Part shown: positions 51,779-64,000 of the stretch, in pieces
Numbering within the stretch: position 1 is the stretch's first letter
How the letters are laid out: the number at the start of each line of letters is the position of its first letter
Source of the DNA: Oenanthe sinensis
Lineage: Eukaryota > Streptophyta > Magnoliopsida > Apiales > Apiaceae
Direction of reading: 5' to 3'
DNA length: 64,000 nt
Assembly: GCA_028671895.1 (NCBI GenBank)
Contig: JAPMAC010000234.1
Location: 1,054,001-1,118,000, forward strand
The notes under the pieces: generated by a model
What the model was told of the DNA's origin: nothing
What the model saw: the letters and a program-made list of their open reading frames with translations, nothing else
Databases searched by the model: none
Translations under genes and position numbers: made by a program

Positions 51779-53831
51779 ATGGAAACAACTTGAAAGAACA
51801 TGTAGCATCATTCTTGACTCATTTGTACATGAAAACAATTTGTAACAATTTAAGGCTTCATTCTTAACTCGTTTGAACTTGAAAGCCACTTATAGCTTCA
51901 TTCTTGACTCGTTTGTACTTCAAAACAACTTATAGCTTCATTCTTGACTCGTTTATACTTGGAAACAACTTGAAAGAACTTCTAGCATCATTCTTGACTC
52001 ATTTGTACATGAAAATAATTTGTAACAATATAAGGCTTCATTCTTAACTGGTTTGAACTTGAAAACCACTTATAACTTTATTCTTGACTCGTTTGAACTT
52101 GAAATCAACTTATAGCTTCATTCTTGACTCGTTTATACATGGAAACAACTTGAAAGAACTTGTAGCATCATTCTTGACTCATTTGTACATGAAAACAATT
52201 TATAACAATAGAAGGCTTCATTCTTGACTCGTTTGAACTTGAAAGCCACTTATAGCTTCATTCTTGACTCGTTTGAACTTGAAAACAAGTTATAGCTTCA
52301 TTCTTGACTCGTTTATACTTGGAAACAACTTGAAAGAACTTCTAGCATCATTCTTGACTCATTTGTACATGAAAACAATTTGTAATAATTTAAGGCTTCA
52401 TTCTTAACTTGTTTGAACTTGAAAGCCACTTATAGCTTCATTCTTGACTCGTTTGTACATGGAAATAACTTGTAAAAACTCGTAGGATCAATCTTTACTC
52501 ATTTGGACATGAAAACAATTCGTAATAATTTGAGGCTATGTTCTTGACTCGTTTTAACATGAAAACAAATTATAGCTTCATTCTTGACTTGTTTGAACTA
52601 CAAAACAACTTATAGCTTCATTCTTGACTCGTTTATATATGGAAACAACTTGAAAGAACTTTTAGCATCATTCTTGACTTATTTGTACATGAAAACAATT
52701 GGTAACAATTTAAGGCTTCATTCTTAACTCGTTTGAACTTGAAAGCCACTTATAGCTTCATTCTTGACCCTTTTGTACAAGGAAATAACTTATAAAAACT
52801 CGTAGGATCATTCTTCACTAATTTGAACATAAAAACAATTTGTAACAATTTGAGGCTTCGTTCGTGACTCGTTTGAACTTGAAAACCACTTCTAGCTTCA
52901 TTCTTGACTCGTTTGTACTTGGAAATAAGTTGTAAAAACTCGTTGGATCATTCTTCACTCATTTGAACATAAAAACAATTTCTAACAATTTGAGGCTTCG
53001 TTCTTGACTCGTTTGAACTTGAAAACAACTTATAGCATCATTCTTGACTCGTTTGAACTTGAAAACAACTTATAGCTTCATTCTTGACTCGTTTGAACTT
53101 AAAAACAACTTATAGCTTCATTCTTGACTCGTTTATACATGGAAACAACTTGAAAGAACTTCAAGCATCATTCTTCACTCATTTGTACATGAAAACAATT
53201 TGTAACAATTTAAGGCTTCATTCTTAATACGTTTGAACTTGAAGAAAACAATTCGTAACAATTTGAGGCTTCATTCTTGACTCGTTTGAACTTGAAAACA
53301 ACTTATAGCTTCATTCTTGACTCGTTTATAAATGGAAACAACTTGAAAGAACTTCTAGCATCATTCTTGACTCATTTGTACATGAAAACAATTGGTAACA
53401 ATTTAAGGCTTCATTCTTAACTCGTTTGAACTTGAAAGCCACTTATAGCTTCATTCTTGACTCGTTTGTACATGGAAATAACTTGTAAAAACTCGTAGGA
53501 TCAATCTTTACTCATTTGAACATGAAAACAATTCGTAATAATTTGAGGCTTCGTTCTTGACTCGTTTTAACATGAAAACAAATTATAGCTTCATTCTTGA
53601 ATCGTTTGAACTTGAAAACAACTTATAGGATCATTCTTTACTCGTTTATACTTGGAAACAACTTGAAAGAACTTCTAGCATCATTCTTGACTCATTTGTA
53701 CATGAAAACAATTTGTAACAATATAAGACTTCATTCTTAACTCGTTTGAACTTTAAAGCCACTTATAGCTTTATTCTAGACTCGTTTGAACTTGAAAACA
53801 ACTTATAGCTTCATTCTTGACTCGTTTATAC
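51779..53831 (+). repeat. Higher-order repeat D, copy 2 (2053 bp)
   Basis: Near-identical to the copies on both sides. Private changes include ATTTGGACAT at about 52501. Confidence 0.88.
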
Positions 53832-55884
53832 ATGGAAACAACTTGAAAGAACATGTAGCATCATTCTTGACTCATTTGTACATGAAAACAATTTGTAACA
53901 ATTTAAGGCTTCATTCTTAACTCGTTTGAACTTGAAAGCCACTTATAGCTTCATTCTTGACTCGTTTGTACTTCAAAACAACTTATAGCTTCATTCTTGA
54001 CTCGTTTATACTTGGAAACAACTTGAAAGAACTTCTAGCATCATTCTTGACTCATTTGTACATGAAAATAATTTGTAACAATATAAGGCTTCATTCTTAA
54101 CTGGTTTGAACTTGAAAACCACTTATAACTTTATTCTTGACTCGTTTGAACTTGAAATCAACTTATAGCTTCATTCTTGACTCGTTTATACATGGAAACA
54201 ACTTGAAAGAACTTGTAGCATCATTCTTGACTCATTTGTACATGAAAACAATTTATAACAATAGAAGGCTTCATTCTTGACTCGTTTGAACTTGAAAGCC
54301 ACTTATAGCTTCATTCTTGACTCGTTTGAACTTGAAAACAAGTTATAGCTTCATTCTTGACTCGTTTATACTTGGAAACAACTTGAAAGAACTTCTAGCA
54401 TCATTCTTGACTCATTTGTACATGAAAACAATTTGTAATAATTTAAGGCTTCATTCTTAACTTGTTTGAACTTGAAAGCCACTTATAGCTTCATTCTTGA
54501 CTCGTTTGTACATGGAAATAACTTGTAAAAACTCGTAGGATCAATCTTTACTCATTTGAACATGAAAACAATTCGTAATAATTTGAGGCTATGTTCTTGA
54601 CTCGTTTTAACATGAAAACAAATTATAGCTTCATTCTTGACTTGTTTGAACTACAAAACAACTTATAGCTTCATTCTTGACTCGTTTATATATGGAAACA
54701 ACTTGAAAGAACTTTTAGCATCATTCTTGACTTATTTGTACATGAAAATAATTGGTAACAATTTAAGGCTTCATTCTTAACTCGTTTGAACTTGAAAGCC
54801 ACTTATAGCTTCATTCTTGACCCTTTTGTACAAGGAAATAACTTATAAAAACTCGTAGGATCATTCTTCACTAATTTGAACATAAAAACAATTTGTAACA
54901 ATTTGAGGCTTCGTTCGTGACTCGTTTGAACTTGAAAACCACTTCTAGCTTCATTCTTGACTCGTTTGTACTTGGAAATAAGTTGTAAAAACTCGTTGGA
55001 TCATTCTTCACTCATTTGAACATAAAAACAATTTCTAACAATTTGAGGCTTCGTTCTTGACTCGTTTGAACTTGAAAACAACTTATAGCATCATTCTTGA
55101 CTCGTTTGAACTTGAAAACAACTTATAGCTTCATTCTTGACTCGTTTGAACTTAAAAACAACTTATAGCTTCATTCTTGACTCGTTTATACATGGAAACA
55201 ACTTGAAAGAACTTCAAGCATCATTCTTCACTCATTTGTACATGAAAACAATTTGTAACAATTTAAGGCTTCATTCTTAATACGTTTGAACTTGAAGAAA
55301 ACAATTCGTAACAATTTGAGGCTTCATTCTTGACTCGTTTGAACTTGAAAACAACTTATAGCTTCATTCTTGACTCGTTTATAAATGGAAACAACTTGAA
55401 AGAACTTCTAGCATCATTCTTGACTCATTTGTACATGAAAACAATTGGTAACAATTTAAGGCTTCATTCTTAACTCGTTTGAACTTGAAAGCCACTTATA
55501 GCTTCATTCTTGACTCGTTTGTACATGGAAATAACTTGTAAAAACTCGTAGGATCAATCTTTACTCATTTGAACATGAAAACAATTCGTAATAATTTGAG
55601 GCTTCGTTCTTGACTCGTTTTAACATGAAAACAAATTATAGCTTCATTCTTGAATCGTTTGAACTTGAAAACAACTTATAGGATCATTCTTTACTCGTTT
55701 ATACTTGGAAACAACTTGAAAGAACTTCTAGCATCATTCTTGACTCATTTGTACATGAAAACAATTTGTAACAATATAAGACTTCATTCTTAACTCGTTT
55801 GAACTTTAAAGCCACTTATAGCTTTATTCTAGACTCGTTTGAACTTGAAAACAACTTATAGCTTCATTCTTGACTCGTTTATAC
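53832..55884 (+). repeat. Higher-order repeat D, copy 3 (2053 bp)
   Basis: It follows copy 2 closely, sharing TTGAATCGTTTG at about 55651 with 53598. At about 55885 the expected AACATGTAGC monomer is replaced by one with TCAACTTG and CATCATTATTG, which marks the edge of the 2053-bp family. Confidence 0.86.
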
Positions 55885-57320
55885 ATGGAATCAACTTGAA
55901 AGAACTTCTAGCATCATTATTGACTCATTTGTCCATGAAAACAATTTGTAACAATATAAGGCTTCATTCTTATCTTGTTTGAACTTGAAAGCCACTTATA
56001 GCTTCATTCTTGACTCGTTTGTACATGGAAATAACTTGTAAAATCTCGTAGGATCAATCTTCACTCATTTGAACATGAAAACAATTCGTAACAATATAAG
56101 GCTTCATTCTTAACTCGTTTGAACTTGAAAACAAGTTATAGCTTCATTCTTGACTCGTTTGAACTTAAAAACAATTTATAGCTTCATTCTTGACTCGTTT
56201 ATACATGGAAACAACTTGAAAGAACTTCTAGCATAATTCTTGACTCATTTATACATGAAAACAATTTGTAACAATTTAAGGCTTCATTCTTAACTCGTTT
56301 GAACTTGAAAGCCACTTATAGCTTCATTCTTGACTCGTTTGTACATGGAAATAACTTGTAAAAACTCGTAGGATCAATCTTTACTCATTTGAACATGAAA
56401 ACAATTCGTAATAATTTGAGGCTTCGTTCTTGACTCGTTTTAACATGAAAACAAATTATAGCTTCATTCTTGACTCGTTTGAACTTGAAAACAACTTATA
56501 GGATCATTCTTTACTCGTTTATACTTGGAAACAACTTGAAAGAACTTCTAGCATCATTCTTGACTCATTTGTACATGAAAACAATTTGTAACAATATAAG
56601 ACTTCATTCTTAACTCGTTTGAACTTTAAAGCCACTTATAGCTTTATTCTAGACTCGTTTGAACTTGAAAACAACTTATAGCTTCATTCTTGACTCGTTT
56701 ATACATGGAATCAACTTGAAAGAACTTCTAGCATCATTATTGACTCATTTGTCCATGAAAACAATTTGTTACAATATAAGGCTTCATTCTTATCTTGTTT
56801 GAACTTGAAAGCCACTTATAGCTTCATTCCTGACTCGTTTGTACATGAAAATAACTTGTAAAATCTCGTAGGATCAATCTTCACTCATTTGAACATGAAA
56901 ACAATTCGTAACAATATAAGGCTTCATTCTTAACTCGTTTGAACTTGAAAACAAGTTATAGCTTCATTCTTGACTCGTTTGAACTTAAAAACAATTTATA
57001 GCTTCATTCTTGACTCGTTTATACATGGAAACAACTTGAAAGAACTTCTAGCATAATTCTTGACTCATTTATACATGAAAACAATTTGTAACAATTTAAG
57101 GCTTCATTCTTAACTCGTTTGAACTTGAAAGCCACTTATAGCTTCATTCTTGACTCGTTTGTACATGGAAATAACTTGTAAAAACTCGTAGGATTAATCT
57201 TTACTCATTTGAACATGAAAACAATTCGTAATAATTTGAGGCTTCGTTCTTGACTCGTTTTAACATGAAAACAAATTATAGCTTCATTCTTGACTCGTTT
57301 GAACTTGAAAACAACTTATA
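55452..57320 (+). repeat. 820-bp repeat, about 2.3 tandem copies
   Basis: GTCCATGAAAAC at 55931 and 56751 and TTCTAGACTCG near 55826 and 56646 give 820 bp. Copy edges fall near 56271 and 57091, and a partial third copy runs to about 57320. It overlaps the end of HOR D copy 3. Confidence 0.8.
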
Positions 57321-57499
57321 GGATCATTCTTGACTCGTGTATACTTGGAAACAACTTGAAAGAACTTCTAGCATCATTCTTGACTCATTTGTACATGAAA
57401 ACAATTTGTAACAATATAAGACTTCATTCTTAACTCGTTTGAACTTTAAAGCCATTTATAGCTTTATTCTTGAATCGTTTGAACTTGAAAACAACTTAT

Positions 57500-60400
57500 A
57501 GCTTCATTCTTGACTCGTTTGAACTTGAAAACAACTTATAGCTTCATTCTTGACTCGTTTGAACTTAAAAACAACTTATAGCTTCATTCTTGACTCGTTT
57601 ATACATGGAAACAACTTGAAAGAACTTCAAGCATCATTCTTCACTCATTTGTACATGAAAACAATTTGTAACAATTTAAGGCTTCATTCTTAATTCGTTT
57701 GAACTTGAAGAAAACAATTCGTAACAATTTGAGGCTTCGTTCTTGACTCGTTTGAACTTGAAAACAACTTATAGCTTCATTCTTGACTCGTTTATAAATG
57801 GAAACAACTTGAAAGAACTTCTAGCATCATTCTTGACTCATTTGTACATGAAAACAATTGGTAACAATTTAAGGCTTCATTCTTAACTCGTTTGAACTTG
57901 AAAGCCACTTATAGCTTCATTCTTGACTCGTTTGTACATGGAAATAACTTGTAAAAACTCGTAGGATCAATCTTTACTCATTTGAACATGAAAACAATTT
58001 GTAATAATTTGAGGCTTCGTTCTTGACTCGTTTTAACATGAAAACAAATTATAGCTTCATTCTTGACTCGTTTGAACTTGAAAACAACTTATAGGATCAT
58101 TCTTGACTCGTTTATACTTGGAAACAACTTGAAAGAACTTCTAGCATCATTCTTGACTCATTTGTACATGAAAACAATTTGTAACAATATAAGACTTCAT
58201 TCTTAACTCGTTTGAACTTTAAAGCCACTTATAGCTTTATTCTAGACTCGTTTGAACTTGAAAACAACTTATAGCTTCATTCTTGACTCGTTTATACATG
58301 GAATCAACTTGAAAGAACTTCTAGCATCATTATTGACTCATTTGTCCATGAAAACAATTTGTAACAACATAAGGCTTCATTCTTATCTTGTTTGAACTTG
58401 AAAGCCACTTATAGCTTCATTCTTCACTCGTTTGTACATGGAAATAACTTGTAAAATCTCGTAGGATCAATCTTCACTCATTTGAACATGAAAACAATTT
58501 GTAACAATATAAGACTTCATTCTTAACTCGTTTGAACTTTAAAGCCACTTATAGCTTTATTCTAGACTCGTTTGAACTTGAAAACAACTTATAGCTTCAT
58601 TCTTGACTCGTTTATATATGGAAACAACTTGAAAGAACTTTTAGCATCATTCTTGACTTATTTGTACATGAAAACAATTGGTAACAATTTAAGGCTTCAT
58701 TCTTAACTCGTTTGAACTTGAAAGCCACTTATAGCTTCATTCATGACCCTTTTGTACAAGGAAATAACTTATAAAAACTCGTAGGATCATTCTTCACTAA
58801 TTTGAACATAAAAACAATTTGTAACAATTTGAGGCTTCGTTCGTGACTCGTTTGAACCTGAAAACCACTTCTAGCTTCATTATTGACTCGTTTGTACTTG
58901 GAAATAAGTTGTAAAAACTCGTTGGATCATTCTTCACTCATTTGAACATAAAAACAATTTGTAACAATTTGAGGCTTCGTTCTTGACTCGTTTGAACTTG
59001 AAAACAACTTATAGCATCATTCTTGACTCGTTTGAACTTGAAAACAACTTATAGCTTCATTCTTGACTCGTTTGAACTTAAAAACAACTTATAGCTTCAT
59101 TCTTGACTCGTTTATACATGGAAACAACTTGAAAGAACTTCAAGCATCATTCTTCACTCATTTGTACATGAAAACAATTTGTAACAATTTAAGGCTTCAT
59201 TCTTAATTCGTTTGAACTTGAAGAAAACAATTCGTAACAATTTGAGGCTTCGTTCTTGACTCGTTTGAACTTGAAAACAACTTATAGCTTCATTCTTGAC
59301 TCGTTTATACATGGAATCAACTTGAAAGAACTTCTAGCATCATTATTGACTCATTTGTCCATGAAAACAATTTGTAACAATATAAGGCTTCATTCTTATC
59401 TTGTTTGAACTTGAAAGCCACTTATAGCTTCATTCTTGACTCGTTTGTACATGGAAATAACTTGTAAAATCTCGTAGGATCAATCTTCACTCATTTGAAC
59501 ATGAAAACAATTCGTAACAATATAAGGCTTCATTCTTAACTCGTTTGAACTTGAAAACAAGTTATAGCTTCATTCTTGACTCGTTTGAACTTAAAAACAA
59601 TTTATAGCTTCATTCTTGACTCGTTTATACATGGAAACAACTTGAAAGAACTTCTAGCATAATTCTTGACTCATTTATACATGAAAACAATTTGTAACAA
59701 TTTAAGGCTTCATTCTTAACTCGTTTGAACTTGAAAGCCACTTATAGCTTCATTCTTGACTCGTTTGTACATGGAAATAACTTGTAAAAACTCGTAGGAT
59801 CAATCTTTACTCATTTGAACATGAAAACAATTCGTAATAATTTGAGGCTTCGTTCTTGACTCGTTTTAACATGAAAACAAATTATAGCTTCATTCTTGAC
59901 TCGTTTGAACTTGAAAACAACTTATAGGATCATTCTTGACTCGTTTATACTTGGAAACAACTTGAAAGAACTTCTAGCATCATTCTTGACTCATTTGTAC
60001 ATGAAAACAATTTGTAACAATATAAGACTTCATTCTTAACTCGTTTGAACTTTAAAGCCATTTATAGCTTTATTCTTGAATCGTTTGAACTTGAAAACAA
60101 CTTATAGCTTCATTCTTGACTCGTTTATACATGCAAACAACTTGAAAGAACTTGTAGCATCATTCTTGACTCATTTGTACATGAAAACAATTTATAACAA
60201 TAGAAGGCTTCATTCTTAACTCGTTTGAACTTGAAAGCCACTTATAGCTTCATTCTTGACTCGTTTGAACTTGAAAACAAGTTATAGCTTCATTCTTGAC
60301 TCGTTTATACTTGGAAACAACTTGAAAGAACTTCTAGCATCATTCTTGACTCATTTGTACATGAAACCAATTTGTAATAATTTAAGGCTTCATTCTTAAC

Positions 60401-61025
60401 TTGTTTGAACTTGAAAGCCACTTATAGCTTCATTCTTGACTCGTTTGTACATGGAAATAACTTGTAAAAACTCGTAGGATCAATCTTTACTCATTTGAAC
60501 ATGAAAATAATTCGTAAAAATTTGAGGCTACGTTCTTGACTCGTTTTAACATGAAAACAAATTATAGCTTCATTCTTGACTTGTTTGAACTACAAAACAA
60601 CTTATAGCTTCATTCTTGACTCGTTTATATATGGAAACAACTTGAAAGAACTTTTAGCATCATTCTTGACTTATTTGTAAATGAAAATAATTGGTAAAAA
60701 TTTAAGGCTTCATTCTTAACTCGTTTGAACTTGGAAGCCACTTATAGCTTCATTCTTGACCCTTTTGTACAAGGAAATAACTTATAAAAACTCGTAGGAT
60801 CATTCTTCACTAATTTGAACATAAAAACAATTTGTAACAATTTGTGGCTTCGTTCGTGACTCGTTTGAACTTGAAAACCACTTCTAGCTTCATTCTTGAC
60901 TCGTTTGTACTTGGAAATAAGTTGTAAAAACTCGTTGGATCATTCTTCACTCATTTGAACATAAAAACAATTTGTAACAATTTGAGGCTTCGTTCTTGAC
61001 TCGTTTGAACTTGAAAACAACTTAT
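57500..61025 (+). repeat. Higher-order repeat E, copy 1 (3526 bp)
   Basis: Markers recur at +3526 before, and +3525 after, a single-base deletion in copy 2 near 61690: GAAGAAAAC (57707 and 61233; 59220 and 62745), GTCCATG (58344 and 61869; 59357 and 62882) and the CCC variant (58747 and 62272). Within the unit the fusion monomers sit 1513 bp apart. It combines blocks from HOR D and the 820-bp repeat. Confidence 0.86.
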
Positions 61026-64000
61026 AGCATCATTCTTGACTCGTTTGAACTTGAAAACAACTTATAGCTTCATTCTTGACTCGTTTGAACTTAAAAACAA
61101 CTTATAGCTTCATTCTTGACTCGTTTATACATGGAAACAACTTGAAAGAACTTCAAGCATCATTCTTCACTCATTTGTACATGAAAACAATTTGTAACAA
61201 TTTAAGGCTTCATTCTTAATTCGTTTGAACTTGAAGAAAACAATTCGTAACAATTTGAGGCTTCGTTCTTGACTCGTTTGAACTTGAAAACAACTTATAG
61301 CTTCATTCTTGACTCGTTTATAAATGGAAACAACTTGAAAGAACTTCTAGCATCATTCTTGACTCATTTGTACATGAAAACAATTGGTAACAATTTAAGG
61401 CTTCATTCTTAACTCGTTTGAACTTGAAAGCCACTTATAGCTTCATTCTTGACTCGTTTGTACATGGAAATAACTTGTAAAAACTCGTAGGATCAATCTT
61501 TACTCATTTGAACATGAAAACAATTTGTAATAATTTGAGGCTTCGTTCTTGACTCGTTTTAACATGAAAACAAATTATAGCTTCATTCTTGACTCGTTTG
61601 AACTTGAAAACAACTTATAGGATCATTCTTGACTCGTTTATACTTGGAAACAACTTGAAAGAACTTGTAGCATCATTCTTGACTCATTTTACATGAAAAC
61701 AATTTGTAACAATATAAGACTTCATTCTTAACTCGTTTGAACTTTAAAGCCACTTATAGCTTTATTCTAGACTCGTTTGAACTTGAAAACAACTTATAGC
61801 TTCATTCTTGACTCGTTTATACATGGAATCAACTTGAAAGAACTTTTAGCATCATTATTGACTCATTTGTCCATGAAAACAATTTGTAACAACATAAGGC
61901 TTCATTCCTATCCTTTTTGAACTTGAAAGCCACTTATAGCTTCATTCTTCACTCGTTTGTACATGGAAATAACTTGTAAAATCTCGTAGGATCAATCTTC
62001 ACTCATTTGAACATGAAAACAATTTGTAACAATATAAGCCTTCATTCTTAACTCGTTTGAACTTTAAAGCCACTTATAGCTTTATTCTAGACTCGTTTGA
62101 ACTTGAAAACAACTTATAGCTTCATTCTTGACTCATTTATATATGGAAACAACTTGAAAGAACTTTTAGCATCATTCTTGACTTATTTGTACATGAAAAC
62201 AATTGGTAACAATTTAAGGCTTCATTCTTAACTCGTTTGAACTTGAAAGCCACTTATAGCTTCATTCTTGACCCTTTTGTACAAGGAAATAACTTATTAA
62301 AACTCGTAGGATCATTCTTCACTAATTTGAACATAAAAACAATTTGTAACAATTTGAGGCTTCGTTCGTGACTCGTTTGAACTTGAAAACCACTTCTAGC
62401 TTCATTCTTGACTCGTTTGTACTTGGAAATAAGTTGTAAAAACTCGTTGGATCATTCTTCACTCATTTGAACATAAAAACAATTTGTAACAATTTGAGGC
62501 TTCGTTCTTGACTCGTTTGAACTTGAAAACAACTTATAGCATCATTCTTGACTCGTTTGAACTTGAAAACAACTTATAGCTTCATTCTTGACTCGTTTGA
62601 ACTTAAAAACAACTTATAGCTTCATTCTTGACTCGTTTATACATGGAAACAACTTGAAAGAACTTCAAGCATCATTCTTCACTCATTTGTACATGAAAAC
62701 AATTTGTAACAATTTAAGGCTTCATTCTTAATTCGTTTGAACTTGAAGAAAACAATTCGTAACAATTTGAGGCTTCGTTCTTGACTCGTTTGAACTTGAA
62801 AATAACTTATAGCTTCATTCTTGACTCGTTTATACATGGAATCAACTTGAAAGAACTTCTAGCATCATTATTGACTCATTTGTCCATGAAAACAATTTGT
62901 AACAATATAAGGCTTCATTCTTATCTTGTTTGAACTTGAAAGCCACTTATAGCTTCATTCTTGACTCGTTTGTACATGGAAATAACTTGTAAAATCTCGT
63001 AGGATCAATCTTCACTCATTTGAACATGAAAACAATTCGTAACAATATAAGGCTTCATTCTTAACTCGTTTGAACTTGAAAACAAGTTATAGCTTCATTC
63101 TTGACTCGTTTGAACTTAAAAACAATTTATAGCTTCATTCTTGACTCGTTTATACATGGAAACAACTTGAAAGAACTTCTAGCATAATTCTTGACTCATT
63201 TATACATGAAAACAATTTGTAACAATTTAAGGCTTCATTCTTAACTCGTTTGAACTTGAAAGCCACTTATAGCTTCATTCTTGACTCGTTTGTACATGGA
63301 AATAACTTGTAACAACTCGTAGGATCAATCTTTACTCATTTGAACATGAAAACAATTCGTAATAATTTGAGGCTTCGTTCTTGACTCGTTTTAACATGAA
63401 AACAAATTATAGCTTCATTCTTGACTCGTTTGAACTTGAAAACAACTTATAGGATCATTCTTGACTCGTTTATACTTGGAAACAACTTGAAAGAACTTCT
63501 AGCATCATTCTTGACTCATTTGTACATGAAAACAATTTGTAACAATATAAGACTTCATTCTTAACTCGTTTGAACTTTAAAGCCATTTATAGCTTTATTC
63601 TTGAATCGTTTGAACTTGAAAACAACTTATAGCTTCATTCTTGACTCGTTTATACATGCAAACAACTTGAAAGAACTTGTAGCATCATTCTTGACTCATT
63701 TGTACATGAAAACAATTTATAACAATAGAAGGCTTCATTCTTAACTCGTTTGAACTTGAAAGCCACTTATAGTTTCATTCTTGACTCGTTTGAACTTGAA
63801 AACAAGTTATAGCTTCATTCTTGACTCGTTTATACTTGGAAACAACTTGAAAGAACTTCTAGCATCATTCTTGACTCATTTGTACATGAAACCAATTTGT
63901 AATAATTTAAGGCTTCATTCTTAACTTGTTTGAACTTGAAAGCCACTTATAACTTCATTCTTGACTCGTTTGTACATGGAAATAACTTGTAAAAACTCGT
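61026..64000 (+). repeat. Higher-order repeat E, copy 2, cut by the window end
   Basis: It matches copy 1 to the last base: position 64000 corresponds to 60475. About 2975 of ~3526 bp are present. Private changes include the single-base deletion in CTCATTTTACATG near 61690 and TATCCTTTTTG near 61909. Confidence 0.86.

Larger units (their letters stand above)
1..64000. repeat. Satellite DNA array of 40- and 50-bp monomers, fills the window
   Basis: Every stretch reads as the same AT-rich tandem repeat. Monomers are 40 bp (begin GTTTGAACTT, third decamer TATAGCTTCA, end TTCTTGACTC) or 50 bp (begin GTTTATACAT, ATTTGTACAT, GTTTGTACAT or ATTTGAACAT, with about 10 extra bp in the middle). Counting bases in the commonest types gives 13 of 40 and 17 of 50 as G or C. 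At 180 bp per four monomers the window holds roughly 1400 monomers. Two recurring orders are 40+40+50+50 and 40+50+50+40, both 180 bp. The array starts and ends inside repeat, so its true length is unknown. No gene, transposon or unique spacer interrupts it. A centromeric or pericentromeric role is inferred from size and organisation, not shown. I do not recognise the satellite family. Confidence 0.98.

Noticed and set aside
1..64000. CRISPR array, because short repeats recur at 40-50-bp spacing
   Set aside because: There are no unique spacers: the whole unit, including the part between conserved boxes, is repeated. No cas genes are present, and the organisation is that of a eukaryotic satellite.

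Overview
The whole 64 kb window is one uninterrupted satellite DNA array. I see no protein-coding gene, RNA gene, transposable element, CRISPR array or unique single-copy sequence in it, and the array runs past both ends. This is eukaryotic heterochromatin of centromeric or pericentromeric type. A plant is my best guess, because a ~180-bp unit built from ~40-bp sub-monomers resembles known plant centromeric satellites such as carrot Cent-Dc. I do not recognise this exact satellite, so the organism and the centromeric role are inferences.

Building blocks: nearly all monomers are exactly 40 or 50 bp. They usually begin GTTTGAACTT or a variant (GTTTATACAT, ATTTGTACAT, GTTTGTACAT, ATTTGAACAT, GTTTTAACAT) and end TTCTTGACTC or a variant (TTCTTAACTC, ATCTTTACTC). 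The 50-bp type has about 10 extra bp in its middle. Consensus types are about one third GC. A common composite is 40+40+50+50 = 180 bp. Rarer lengths (34, 39, 49 and 53 bp) mark particular zones.

Layout: (1) 1-8036 holds two copies of a ~4-kb higher-order repeat (HOR) of 4108 and 3928 bp, then a partial third copy to about 10280. (2) 8391-16839 is a mosaic in which a 3259-bp segment occurs twice, 5190 bp apart. (3) 17470-31643 holds four HOR copies of 3436, 3254, 3742 and 3742 bp. The two 3742-bp copies each carry the same inverted satellite fragment (25724-25855 and 29466-29597), the only strand switches I found. (4) About 29955-37583 holds nested duplications of 2532 and 1675/1676 bp. (5) 38606-49725 is a patchwork with 1857-, 680-, 2179-, 4856- and 1318-bp repeat offsets. 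(6) 49726-55884 holds three 2053-bp copies. (7) 55452-57320 holds an 820-bp repeat. (8) 57500-64000 holds a 3526-bp HOR, one full copy and one cut by the window end.

How it fits together: the array looks like the product of repeated unequal exchange and segmental amplification. Sister HOR copies differ by exactly one 180-bp block in three separate places, so 180 bp seems to be the exchange unit although the monomers are 40 and 50 bp. Each inverted fragment forms a perfect 109-bp inverted repeat with sequence just upstream, which suggests one fold-back event later copied with its HOR. The only open reading frames of note (69 codons, starting at TTG) span these inversions and are by-products of them.
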